Program-made: the position numbers and the translations under genes | Shown here: positions 35,142-43,705 of the stretch, in pieces | How the letters are laid out: each line of letters opens with the position of its first letter | Numbering within the stretch: the first letter of the stretch is position 1 | Notes under the pieces: model-generated | Told to the model about the DNA's origin: nothing | The model's database searches: none | Seen by the model: only the letters and a program-made list of their open reading frames with translations | DNA from: Chersky-840 sp963764205 | Lineage (GTDB): Bacteria > Actinomycetota > Acidimicrobiia > Acidimicrobiales > UBA8190 | Direction of reading: 5' to 3' | Assembly: GCA_963764205.1 (NCBI GenBank) | Contig: CAVXRN010000006.1 | Span: 1,488,001-1,552,000, forward strand | Length of the DNA: 64,000 nt

Positions 35142-36496
35142 ACGGCGCCGGTGCCGCCGCCCCGGGTCTCGACGCCGCCGTGGAGCGCCGATCCGTGGCC
35201 CGCTGGTTGGAGGAGCAGGAGTTGTCCGCCGTCCACCTGGGGTTGATCGACGCGTCGGGCACCGTGCGCGAGAAGCGGCTCGGTCCGGCCGCCGCCACCC
35301 GAGCGTTCGAGCAGGGTTGGGCCTTCATCGACGCCATTCAGTGGTGGGACGCCGACGATCGCACCTGGCGCGCCGGCGGCTCGACCGACGGGGCCGCCAC
35401 CGTCGACCTCACCAGCGGCCGGGGTTACCCCTTCGAGCCCCGTGCCGGGCTCTTCCTGGCCGACTTCACCGGGGCGTTGGCCGAGCTCTCCCCGCGCCGC
35501 CAGCTCCAGCGCATGGTCGAACGGGCCGCGGCGTGCGGCCTGGTGTGCGAGGTCGGGTGGGAATTCGAGCTGATCGTCCTGGAGGAGGCCGACCTCGACG
35601 GTCGGTCCGGCCGCGACCTGCGACCCGCCATGGGCGACAACCGCTGTTGGTCGGCGCTCACCCCCGCGGTGGAGGCCGACGCCATCGCGGGACTATGCGA
35701 AACCTTGGCGGCCGCCGACGTCCCCGTGGACCATTGCTGCACGGAGCTGGGCCCTGGATGTCTCGAGCTCGCCACCGAGCACCGTCCTGCGCTTCGCTCG
35801 GCTGACGACGCGGCATTGGCCAAGCTGCACACCAAGGCCTTCTACGCGCGCCGGGGCCAGACGGCGACGTTCATGGCCCAGCTGGCCGAGGAATTTCCCG
35901 GCCTCGGTGGGCACCCGAGCTTGTCCCTGCGCTCGGCCTCCGACGGCCGGCCCCTGATCGACGACGGCACAGGCGCGTTGACTCCGCTGGCCCGCGCCGC
36001 GGTGGCCGGCGTGGTCACCCTGCTGCCCGAGCTCCTGGTCATGGCGGCGCCCGTCCCCAATTCCTACCGTCGGTTCGGCCCCGGCAACTGGGCCCCGTCC
36101 ACCGCCACGTGGGGTCCGGGGAACTACAGCTGCGCGCTCCGGGTCGTCCACGCCGGGCCCGACAGCAGACTCGAGCTGAGGATCCCCGGCGCCGACACGA
36201 GCCCGCACCTGTGCCTGGCCATGTTCCTCGGTGCCGCGCTGTGGGGTGTCGAGCACGACCTCGAGCCTCCGCCTCCGGTGATCGCACCGGCCGACGGGCG
36301 CGGCGCGTCGGGAGCGGGAGCGCTGCCGCGCAACCTGGTCGAGGCGTCGGAACGGTTCGGGGCGAGCAAAGAGGCCCTCGACCTGTTCGGTCCGACCTTC
36401 GTCGAGCACTACGCCGCCTCCCGTCTGGCCGAAGACGAGGCCTGCCGACGGTTCGTTTCCGTTCGGGAACAGCGGCGCTATCTCCAACAGGTGTGA
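35138..36496 (+). CDS. Glutamine synthetase-like ligase, divergent copy 3
   Basis: 452 residues from ATG 35138, coupled to the amidotransferase by a 4-nt overlap. It is the most divergent of the three: GWEFELIVL, ELGPGCLELAT, GGHPSLSLRS (first His of HxH kept, second replaced by Ser), NSYRRFGPGNWAP and LELRIPGAD. Metal-binding and gamma-phosphate residues appear present, but the amine-side segment is changed, so the acceptor is probably unlike those of copies 1 and 2. It is followed 17 bp later by the PhyH gene. Confidence 0.8.
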   Translation: MNGAGAAAPGLDAAVERRSVARWLEEQELSAVHLGLIDASGTVREKRLGPAAATRAFEQGWAFIDAIQWWDADDRTWRAGGSTDGAATVDLTSGRGYPFEPRAGLFLADFTGALAELSPRRQLQRMVERAAACGLVCEVGWEFELIVLEEADLDGRSGRDLRPAMGDNRCWSALTPAVEADAIAGLCETLAAADVPVDHCCTELGPGCLELATEHRPALRSADDAALAKLHTKAFYARRGQTATFMAQLAEEFPGLGGHPSLSLRSASDGRPLIDDGTGALTPLARAAVAGVVTLLPELLVMAAPVPNSYRRFGPGNWAPSTATWGPGNYSCALRVVHAGPDSRLELRIPGADTSPHLCLAMFLGAALWGVEHDLEPPPPVIAPADGRGASGAGALPRNLVEASERFGASKEALDLFGPTFVEHYAASRLAEDEACRRFVSVREQRRYLQQV

Positions 36497-36513
36497 GGAG
36501 CATCGGAGGCGTG

Positions 36514-37413
36514 ATGGCACTGACCGAGAGTCCCCCGTTCGAGCTCACCGAGGAGCAGGTGGCGAGGTTTCAGGCCGACGGCTTCGTCGTCGTCGACCGG
36601 ATCATCGACAGCTCCCTGGTCGCACTGGCGTTGGCGCGCTACGAGGAGCTGTTCGCCGGCAACTTCGAGACCGGCCTGTACCCCGACGAGTGGAACTGGC
36701 GGGCGGGCCGCGACACCCCGGACCTGACCCGCCAGATCTGCAACGCATGGAAGTCCGATCGCGCCATCGCCGACGTCGTGCTCCGAGCCGACATCGGACG
36801 GGCGTGTGCCCGATTGGGAGGGTGGCCCGGGACCCGGTTGAGCCAGGACAACGTCTTGTGGAAGCCGCCCGGCGGAAAGCCGCTGGGGTTTCACCAGGAC
36901 TCGAGCTACGAGCAGTGGGCCGACCCGCCGGACTGGGTGAGCTGCTGGATCGCGCTCGATGACACGACGGCGCAGGGCGGGACGGTGGAGTACGTGCGGG
37001 GATCGCACCGGTGGCAGCCGTGGGGGATGATCACCGAATTCCACGGGCCCCACGATCCCCATCGCGACCTGCGCGAAGCGGCGGCCGCGGCCGGGGTGCA
37101 ACCCGAATTGGTGCCCGTGGAGGTGCCGGCCGGTGGCGGCGCCTTTCATGCCGGTTGGACCTGGCACGGGTCCGGGGTCAATCACGCCTCGGTGCCGAGG
37201 CGTTCGCTCGTGGCCCACTGCATGTCGTCCGAGGCGCGCTTTCACCCTGACACCGTGGGCTACATCTACAGCCGCTACAAGCGGTTCGGCGACGACACGA
37301 TGGACGAGACGTTCTTTCCCGTCACCTGGCGACACGACGGGTACCGCTCGCCCTTCATCGAGCCGTACTGCACGCGACGGATCGGTTGGGGTGCGCATTC
37401 GCCGCCCTCATGA
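36514..37413 (+). CDS. Phytanoyl-CoA dioxygenase (PhyH) family Fe(II)/2-oxoglutarate enzyme
   Basis: 299 residues from ATG 36514, with a ggagg ribosome site at 36505. The iron triad is His127-x-Asp129 (FHQDSSYEQW) and His218 (GWTWHGSG), with an Arg (PRRSLVAHC) positioned for 2-oxoglutarate. These enzymes hydroxylate or oxidatively dealkylate diverse small molecules. As the last gene of the GS-like, GATase, GS-like series it may act on an N-alkyl or hydroxylated amine that feeds, or derives from, the gamma-glutamyl compounds. That link is inference from position only. Confidence 0.85.
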   Translation: MALTESPPFELTEEQVARFQADGFVVVDRIIDSSLVALALARYEELFAGNFETGLYPDEWNWRAGRDTPDLTRQICNAWKSDRAIADVVLRADIGRACARLGGWPGTRLSQDNVLWKPPGGKPLGFHQDSSYEQWADPPDWVSCWIALDDTTAQGGTVEYVRGSHRWQPWGMITEFHGPHDPHRDLREAAAAAGVQPELVPVEVPAGGGAFHAGWTWHGSGVNHASVPRRSLVAHCMSSEARFHPDTVGYIYSRYKRFGDDTMDETFFPVTWRHDGYRSPFIEPYCTRRIGWGAHSPPS

Positions 37414-37439
37414 GGGCGGGCCGGTCCAGGACAGGCTGG

Positions 37440-38888
37440 TCAGCGAGGACAGCAGCGGCCGCAGGCGTTGGGCTCGGCGGTGCCGCGCGCCAAGCTCCAC
37501 GTCGAAAGCGCGTCGGCGCTCAGGCCGCACACCATGACCCGGTCGGTGGTGCGCGTCTCGTCGCCGTCGCGCCACGCCACCACCGCACAGCCCACCCGGT
37601 GCAACGTGGGTGCCTTGGCCCGCGGCGAGCGGGGCTGGTTCAAGACGAAACCCTGAGGATGGGCATCCACCCAGGTGCGGTAGGCGGTGTCGTCGCTGAA
37701 GAACTCACGGCACCACGGTGTGATTTCGGCCGGGGCCGACGATCCGCTTTCTGCTTCGTCGGGAGCCCGGCGTGCCCCGGTCGACGACCACGGGTCGGCC
37801 GACGTGCGTGGGGCGTTGACCGTCCCCCCCGGGCGGTTGGGTGCCCCCGTCGTGCCGTGTCGGGACCGGCGCACGATGACCGGAGGCTTGGGGAGCGGGT
37901 CGGCCGACGGCATGGGTCGGAGGTCGCGGACCGAGCGGGCCATCGCGGGGTGCTCGGCGGGGTTCCCGGCGTGGCTCCACGACTGCCTCGCCCCGTGCCC
38001 CGACGGGTGTCTCGCCACCGTGTTCGCCGCGTTGTCGAATGCGGGGGGGTCGAACGCAGCGTTGTCGAAGGCCGCGTTGTCGAAGGCCGCGTTGTCGAGA
38101 ACAGTGTCGAACAAGGAGCGTCCGAAGGATCGGCGCGGGGAGTCGTCGATGACCGAGACCAGCTGGACGTGCGTCTCGGACGCGGGCACGGGCACGAGAC
38201 GACCTGGGCGCGCCGGCAGGGGTCGAAGAGCGGGAGCAGGCGAAGGAAGGGAGTGCAGCAGCCCGACCGGAGAGGGGAGCAGCTTCACGTGCGCTTCGGA
38301 CGCCACCGCGGGCCGCGGGTCGGGAATCGGTCCCATGGTCGAGATGTGGGGGGAGGCGAGCGCGCCGATGGCTTCGACGACGGCCCACATGTAGTCGGCG
38401 GAACGTCCCGAAGGATCTTCACCGAAGTGATGCCAACGCCGCTGCTCGTAGAAGAGGCATCCCCGGAGCTCGTCGAGCGTGGAGGGCAACGACCGACGCC
38501 GCGTCCACCCCTGCAGGACCCGGCCCGCCAGCGTGGGCAGGTCGTCCCAGTAGCCGTACCCGTCGTAGGAGAGGGCGAAGTCCGACACCGCCTCCCAGGA
38601 TTCGCCCCGGCGGGGAACCATGGTGACGTCGAGCTCGGCATTGCGGATGGCAGACGCCTCGAAGTCCCCGCCCGGTGCGGTCCAGGGATCGGTCCAGCGC
38701 AGCCGTGGTTCGGCCCGCTCGTGGGGGACGCCGACATGCGACGTCACCACCGACAGGACCGGGATCGTGAGCGGCCGGCGACGGGTGAGCACCCGGGTGA
38801 TGAGGTTCCTGAGGCCGAGGAGGGGGCGGAGCGGCGCAGCCATCGCTCGGGGGCGGTCGCTACGGAGGGCGCTCGGGAACAACGTCAT
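37440..38888 (-). CDS. Hypothetical protein with pentapeptide linker and Cys-rich C-terminal domain
   Basis: 482 residues from ATG 38888 (38843 also possible). The N-terminal 170 residues are globular (FALSYDGYGYWDDLPTLAGR, then FYEQRRWHHFGEDPSGRSAD). A low-complexity middle carries five near-copies of (F/L)DNAA. The C-terminal 90 residues (YRTWVDAHPQGFVLN, TLHRVGCAVV, CGRCCP) look like a small beta domain seen at the ends of other actinobacterial hypothetical proteins, with His/Cys residues that could bind zinc. No enzyme family is recognised. The gene is convergent with the PhyH gene and divergent from the EEP gene. Confidence 0.6.
   Translation of the reverse strand: MTLFPSALRSDRPRAMAAPLRPLLGLRNLITRVLTRRRPLTIPVLSVVTSHVGVPHERAEPRLRWTDPWTAPGGDFEASAIRNAELDVTMVPRRGESWEAVSDFALSYDGYGYWDDLPTLAGRVLQGWTRRRSLPSTLDELRGCLFYEQRRWHHFGEDPSGRSADYMWAVVEAIGALASPHISTMGPIPDPRPAVASEAHVKLLPSPVGLLHSLPSPAPALRPLPARPGRLVPVPASETHVQLVSVIDDSPRRSFGRSLFDTVLDNAAFDNAAFDNAAFDPPAFDNAANTVARHPSGHGARQSWSHAGNPAEHPAMARSVRDLRPMPSADPLPKPPVIVRRSRHGTTGAPNRPGGTVNAPRTSADPWSSTGARRAPDEAESGSSAPAEITPWCREFFSDDTAYRTWVDAHPQGFVLNQPRSPRAKAPTLHRVGCAVVAWRDGDETRTTDRVMVCGLSADALSTWSLARGTAEPNACGRCCPR
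38026..38100 (-). repeat. 15-bp tandem repeat, five units, encoding DNAA pentads
   Basis: Units of the type gccgcgttgtcgaag lie at 38026, 38041 (degenerate), 38056, 38071 and 38086. On the coding strand they give repeated (F/L)DNAA with one DPPA variant. Like the E1 array, it sits in a linker between two conserved parts and contains a GTCGA core. Confidence 0.85.
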
Positions 38889-39065
38889 CCCAATTCATAT
38901 CGGCAGCTGAGGCCCACGGTTGAGCGTCGTCACGGAGCGTGCCTGCGATCTCGGGTTTCGGGGCGTCTCCTCCGCCCGACGACCCCCCCGGGCGACCTCG
39001 GGGAGCGTCCTCCGCCCGCCCGGGTCGCCCTGCGGCGACGGGTCGCTCAGTAGCCTCGCCGGGCA

Positions 39066-39890
39066 ATGCCGCGCCTGGTCGTCGCCAGCTTCAACGTGCA
39101 CGGCGGCGTGGACGGATGGGGCCGCCCCTTCGACGTCGTCGACGCCTGCCGTCGCATCGACGCCGACGTGTTGATGCTCCAGGAGTGCTGGTTGCCCGAC
39201 CGCGGGGTCTCCTCCACCGAACACGTGGCGAGCCAACTCGGCTACACCGCGGTCGAGCTGGCCTTTGCACGGGGGCGCCTCGTCGGGCCACCCGACGATC
39301 CGCCCCATCGGTGGGGCCCGCGCCTGCTGACGCGCAGCGTCCACGGCCTCAGGCTCGACCGCCCGCACTCGGCCTCGGCCGACCGGCGGGCTATGGCCCG
39401 GGGACGGCTCCCTCCCCACGAGCGGGGTACCTGGACCATCGGGGTGCTGTCGAGGGTGCCGGTGACCGGTTCCCAGACCATCGATCTCGGCAAGCTCCCG
39501 ACCGACCCGGCGCGGCGCGGCGCGATCGTCGTCGACCTCGCATTGGAAGGGGCGGCGTCGCCGGTGCGGGTGGTCGGCACCCATCTCGCCCATCTCAGCC
39601 AGGGTTCGCCCCGCCACATCGCCCTGCTCCGGCGAACGCTCAACGCCATGACGCCGGCACCTTGCGTGCTCGCCGGCGACATGAACCTGTGGGGCCCACC
39701 GCTGGTTGCCCTTCTCCCGGGTTGGTCACGCGCGGTACGAGGTCGCACCTGGCCCACCTGGACGAAGTGGCCCGTGGCGCAGCCCGACCACATCCTGGTG
39801 CGCGGGCCGGTGCACGTTGACTCGGGCGAGGTGGTACCCATCACCGACTCCGACCACCTCCCCGTTCGGGCTGAACTTGTGATCGGTTGA
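39066..39890 (+). CDS. Endonuclease/exonuclease/phosphatase family protein
   Basis: 274 residues from ATG 39066. The EEP motifs are in order: ASFNVHGG (Asn), LMLQECW (metal-binding Glu), GTHLAHLSQG, AGDMNLWGPP (Asp/Asn pair) and SDHLPVRAEL (catalytic Asp-His). All catalytic residues are present. No signal peptide is seen. Members range from DNA repair nucleases to sphingomyelinase-like and inositol phosphatases, so the substrate is open. Upstream, 38889-39065 shows no feature. Confidence 0.83.
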   Translation: MPRLVVASFNVHGGVDGWGRPFDVVDACRRIDADVLMLQECWLPDRGVSSTEHVASQLGYTAVELAFARGRLVGPPDDPPHRWGPRLLTRSVHGLRLDRPHSASADRRAMARGRLPPHERGTWTIGVLSRVPVTGSQTIDLGKLPTDPARRGAIVVDLALEGAASPVRVVGTHLAHLSQGSPRHIALLRRTLNAMTPAPCVLAGDMNLWGPPLVALLPGWSRAVRGRTWPTWTKWPVAQPDHILVRGPVHVDSGEVVPITDSDHLPVRAELVIG

Positions 39891-39989
39891 ACAAAGTCAT
39901 TCCACCCACATGACGATCAAGAAGGGTATGTTGCTGAACTGTTAACAAATGAAAGTCGCTGGAAACGAGGGGAGCTTGATCTGGTCGTT

Positions 39990-40011
39990 ACCAGGGACGT
40001 TTTGCCCTGGT
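39990..40011. promoter_or_regulatory. Hairpin in the leader of the sugar-binding lipoprotein gene
   Basis: ACCAGGG (39990-39996) and CCCTGGT (40005-40011) form a 7-bp stem with an 8-base loop. A second imperfect stem (cgcccctcg with cgagggcg) follows at 40019-40047, and an 8-bp palindrome TGTTAACA lies at 39940-39947. The 251-bp region 39891-40141 therefore has operator- and leader-like structure ahead of the ABC importer. Confidence 0.5.
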
Positions 40012-40141
40012 GATGGCTCGCCCCTCGTAGTTACGTTGGCGAGGGCGTAAGGCGTCGGCAACGTCGATTTGCATGGTTTCGCCGCCGGCGGACCGGATGC
40101 ACCGAGAACCGAGAGAACAAGAAAGCAGGAGGGCAAAGAAC

Positions 40142-41401
40142 ATGCGAAACCGTGGGTTGAGTCGGCTGGCAGCGATACCGCTTGTCGTTGTCGTGGGCAT
40201 CGTGGCGGCAGCCTGTAGTAGCAGCACGCCAAATGCGGCGACGACGACGACCAGCTCGGCATCGGCGGGCGTGCCCTCCGGCCTCAGTGTCAAGTCGTAC
40301 ACCGTCACCTTCTCCCAGATGTCGCTGCTCAAGGGCCTCGAGGCGTCAGGCAAGGGCCTGGTGGGCGTCATCCTGCCCGACACCACGTCGTCCACTCGCT
40401 ACGTCGACTTCGACGCGCCCTACCTGACCAAGGCCTTCACCGACGCGGGCTACAGCCCGTCGTCGTTCAAGATCGACAACGCGCAAGGCTCGGACGCCAC
40501 GCAGTTGGCTGACGCGCAGGCCGACATCTCACTGGGGGCGCACGTCTTGATCTTCGACCCCCTCGACAGCACGGTCGGAGGTGAGGTTGCGTCGCTCGCC
40601 GCGTCCCACGGGGTCGCCCTCATCAGTTACGACCGGGCCACCTTCGCCGGGACCAAGACGTACTACGTCAGCTTCGACAACGTCCAGGTGGGCAAGCTCA
40701 TCGGTCAGGGCTTCAACGCGTGCGTCTCTTCGTGGGGCGTGACGAGTCCGAAGGTCTTCGAGCTCGACGGAGGTCAGGACACCGACCCCAACGCCGTCTC
40801 GTTCGCCCAGGGCTACAACTCGGCCATCTGGAACACCACGAAGACGCCACTGACGCCTCCGTTGACCAACAGCAAGGGCTACACCCTGGTCGGTGACCAG
40901 ATCACGCCGGGCTGGGTCAACGCCACCGGTGCGACGATCTTCACGCAGCAGTTCACCGCCCACCCGGAGATCAACGCCACGGTCGAGGCCAATGACGGGC
41001 TCGCCGAGGCTGTGATCACCGACCTGAAGAACAAGGGCGTTGGCCCCAAGAAGATCCCGACCACCGGTCAGGACGCCACGCTGCAGGGCATGGAGAACAT
41101 CCTCCAGAACTACCAGTGCGGCTCGGTGTACAAGCCCATCTACCTCGAGGCCCAGGATGCGGTCACCATCGCCACCATCCTGCGTGCCGGCAAGGTTCCG
41201 CCTGCATCGCTGGTGAACGCCACCACCACGCCACCCACGGGCGTGACGGGGACGGCACAGCCTGCGTCGCTGCTCACCCCGACCTGGGTGACCGCCGCCA
41301 ACATGAACTCGACGGTCATCAAGGACCAGTTCATCTCGGCCTCGGCGCTGTGTACGGCGGTGGGCAACAGCGTGTGCGCCTCAGCCGGCATCACGCCGTA
41401 A
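40142..41401 (+). CDS. Sugar ABC transporter substrate-binding lipoprotein
   Basis: 419 residues from ATG 40142, with a strong site aggagg at about 40127. The signal peptide ends in the lipobox VAAAC, then a Ser/Thr-rich tether. The mature part resembles type I periplasmic binding proteins of the xylose/ribose group: KGLVGVILPDTTSSTRYVDF at the start, then DPLDSTVGGEVASLAASHG and LDGGQDTDPNA. It should bind a monosaccharide or sugar-like ligand outside the membrane and deliver it to the ATPase-permease pair encoded just downstream. Confidence 0.88.
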   Translation: MRNRGLSRLAAIPLVVVVGIVAAACSSSTPNAATTTTSSASAGVPSGLSVKSYTVTFSQMSLLKGLEASGKGLVGVILPDTTSSTRYVDFDAPYLTKAFTDAGYSPSSFKIDNAQGSDATQLADAQADISLGAHVLIFDPLDSTVGGEVASLAASHGVALISYDRATFAGTKTYYVSFDNVQVGKLIGQGFNACVSSWGVTSPKVFELDGGQDTDPNAVSFAQGYNSAIWNTTKTPLTPPLTNSKGYTLVGDQITPGWVNATGATIFTQQFTAHPEINATVEANDGLAEAVITDLKNKGVGPKKIPTTGQDATLQGMENILQNYQCGSVYKPIYLEAQDAVTIATILRAGKVPPASLVNATTTPPTGVTGTAQPASLLTPTWVTAANMNSTVIKDQFISASALCTAVGNSVCASAGITP

Positions 41402-41425
41402 CCCGCAGGATCTGGACGTGACGTT

Positions 41426-41460
41426 CGGGACCGTCGTCGCCTTGTGCGGCGACGGTCCCG
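41426..41460 (+). terminator. Strong hairpin between binding-protein and ATPase genes
   Basis: cgggaccgtcg at 41426-41436 pairs with cgacggtcccg at 41450-41460, an 11-bp GC-rich stem, without a T-run. Such structures commonly stabilise the abundant binding-protein mRNA and reduce, but do not stop, transcription into the ATPase gene. Confidence 0.6.
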
Positions 41461-41508
41461 CGTCCGACCCGGCTACGTGCGTAGGTTGTTCACGACGAAA
41501 GTGACGAG

Positions 41509-42312
41509 ATGGCCGAGGAGAGCGGGGACGAGCCCCTCCTGAGGGTGCGGGGCCTGTCCAAACATTTCGGCGCGGTCCAGGCGCTGGCCGACGTGAATCT
41601 CGACCTGCCGGCCGGATCCGTGACAGCGTTGTGCGGCGACAACGGCGCCGGTAAATCCGTGCTGACCAAGTGCATCTCGGGGATCTATCAGCCCGATGGG
41701 GGCCAGATCTACTGGGAGGGGCGACCGGTCCGGATCCACAGCGCCCACGATGCGTCGGCCCTGGGAATCGAGACCGTGTATCAGGACCTGGCTCTGGCCG
41801 ACAATCTCGACATCGTCCAGAACATGTTCCTGGGCCGCGAGCGGCTCCGGCACCGTCTGCTCGACGAAGACGACATGGAGCGTGCCGCGGCGGAGACCCT
41901 GGCCAGTTTGCGGGTGACAACGGTCCGGTCGATCCGCCAGCCGGTGGGCTCCCTGTCAGGGGGACAGCGTCAGTCGGTGGCGGTCGCCAAAGCCGTGATG
42001 TGGAACTCCAAGCTGGTCATCATGGACGAGCCGACGGCGGCCCTGGGCGTGGCCCAGACGTCGCAGGTGTTCGACTTGGTGCGGCGCCTGCGGGACCGCG
42101 GCCTGGCGGTGATGGTGATCTCGCACAACCTCAACGACGTGTTCGCCGTGGCCGACCGGATCGCGGTGCTGTACCTGGGGAGGATGGTGGCCCAGGACGT
42201 GACGTCGACCTTCGACCGACAGAGCGTGGTCGAGTACATGACCACCGGGGGTCATGGGACGACAGCGGCACCGAGCACCGTCGGTGGAGGTGCCGAGCAT
42301 GACGCCGGCTGA
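41509..42312 (+). CDS. Sugar ABC transporter ATPase (single-domain, XylG/FrcA type)
   Basis: 267 residues from ATG 41509. Walker A is GDNGAGKS (43-50), the signature LSGGQRQSVAVAKA and Walker B LVIMDEPTAALG. Unlike XylG or RbsA, which have two fused ATPase domains (about 500 residues), this has a single domain like FrcA, so it must work as a homodimer. It powers the permease at 42299, with which it overlaps by 14 nt. Confidence 0.9.
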   Translation: MAEESGDEPLLRVRGLSKHFGAVQALADVNLDLPAGSVTALCGDNGAGKSVLTKCISGIYQPDGGQIYWEGRPVRIHSAHDASALGIETVYQDLALADNLDIVQNMFLGRERLRHRLLDEDDMERAAAETLASLRVTTVRSIRQPVGSLSGGQRQSVAVAKAVMWNSKLVIMDEPTAALGVAQTSQVFDLVRRLRDRGLAVMVISHNLNDVFAVADRIAVLYLGRMVAQDVTSTFDRQSVVEYMTTGGHGTTAAPSTVGGGAEHDAG

Positions 42313-43648
42313 TCCCGGTACCGGTCCGCCGTCGGCGCCGCCGGTCGAGCAACCCACGGAGCCGGTCGTCGATCTGACCGCCGCGCAACGTACAGCGCCG
42401 CTGGTCCCGCCCGAGGTCGTGGCGCAGTCGTTGCGGGAGTACGTCCACGGCCAGATCCAGCGCATCCGAGGTGGGGAAGCCGGCATGATCCCGGTCGTCC
42501 TGGGGTTGCTGGCCATCGTCATCGTCTTCCAGTCGATCAGCCCCCACCACGTCTTCCTCTCCGCCGGCAACATCGTGAACCTGTTCCAGCAGAGCGCGGT
42601 GTTCATGGTGCTCGCCATGGCCGAGATCTTCGCGCTGCTGCTGGGTGAGATCGACCTGTCCATCGGCTACGTCGGCCCCGTCGGCGGGGTCATCGCCATC
42701 CAACTCGTCCAGCCCACGACGACCAACTGGCCGTGGTGGGCGGCCATCGCCGTCGCCCTTGCGGCCTGTGCTCTCATCGGAGCGGCGCAGGGCACGCTGA
42801 TCACCCGTCTGCGGCTTCCCTCGTTCATCGTGACGCTGGCCGGGCTGCTCATCTTCAACGGGGTCCTGCTTATCGTCCTGGGGTTCGGGCCCTTCTCGGG
42901 GTACCCCAGCCTGACCGGCCCGTCGTCCAACCTGCATGCGCTGTACAACCTCATGTGGGGCCACATCAGCCCGCTGCAGAGCTGGATCGTCATGGCGGTG
43001 CTGGTGGGCGGGCTGAGCCTGAGCCTCGTTCTGCGCGACACGCGCCGTCGGCGAAGCGGGCTGGTGGCGCCACCGATCGGGGTCACCATCATCAAGATCG
43101 TCTTCATCGCCGCGGTCGGTATCGCCGTGGTGGCGGTGTGCAACGTCAACCGTGCGGCGGTGGGCACGCTCGAGGGTGTCCCGTGGGCGATCTTCATCGT
43201 CCTCGGCGTGCTCGGCGCATGGACGTTCCTCTTGCAGCGCACCCGCTACGGACGCTACGTGTACGCCATCGGCGGCAACGCCGAGGCGGCGCGTCGAGCC
43301 GGCGTCAACGTCACCATGATCCGCACGGTCGCCTTCGCCCTGTGCGCGTTCACGGCCGGCATCGGTGGATTGCTCTACTTCTCGTACCTCGGCGGCGCAT
43401 CCAACAACGTCAACGGCGGCCAGCTGGTCCTCTATGCCGTCGCCGCGGCGGTCATCGGGGGCACCTCGTTGTTCGGAGGAAAGGGAAAGGCCATCCATGG
43501 CGTGTTGGGCGGCCTGGTGATCGGCGGGATCTACAACGGCATGTACCTCCTCGGGTTGCAGGTGGAGTGGGAGTTCATCGTCACCGGGGGCGTGCTCATC
43601 GGCGCGGTCACCATCGACGCCCTGTCGCGCCGGAGCTCCGAAGGATGA
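42299..43648 (+). CDS. Sugar ABC transporter permease (XylH-like)
   Basis: 449 residues from ATG 42299, chosen for the site ggtggagg in front. About ten membrane helices are visible, with the family motifs LLGEIDLSIGYVG and YAIGGNAEAARRAGVN (EAA-like loop that contacts the ATPase). A long Pro-rich cytoplasmic N-terminus of about 55 residues precedes the first helix. Together with the lipoprotein and ATPase it completes an importer of the CUT2 type. Confidence 0.9.
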   Translation: MTPADPGTGPPSAPPVEQPTEPVVDLTAAQRTAPLVPPEVVAQSLREYVHGQIQRIRGGEAGMIPVVLGLLAIVIVFQSISPHHVFLSAGNIVNLFQQSAVFMVLAMAEIFALLLGEIDLSIGYVGPVGGVIAIQLVQPTTTNWPWWAAIAVALAACALIGAAQGTLITRLRLPSFIVTLAGLLIFNGVLLIVLGFGPFSGYPSLTGPSSNLHALYNLMWGHISPLQSWIVMAVLVGGLSLSLVLRDTRRRRSGLVAPPIGVTIIKIVFIAAVGIAVVAVCNVNRAAVGTLEGVPWAIFIVLGVLGAWTFLLQRTRYGRYVYAIGGNAEAARRAGVNVTMIRTVAFALCAFTAGIGGLLYFSYLGGASNNVNGGQLVLYAVAAAVIGGTSLFGGKGKAIHGVLGGLVIGGIYNGMYLLGLQVEWEFIVTGGVLIGAVTIDALSRRSSEG

Positions 43649-43705
43649 GGTTCGCGCCCGGACCGAGGCGCGGCGCCACCAACCGGTAGCGCACGGCTCG
43701 GTCCG

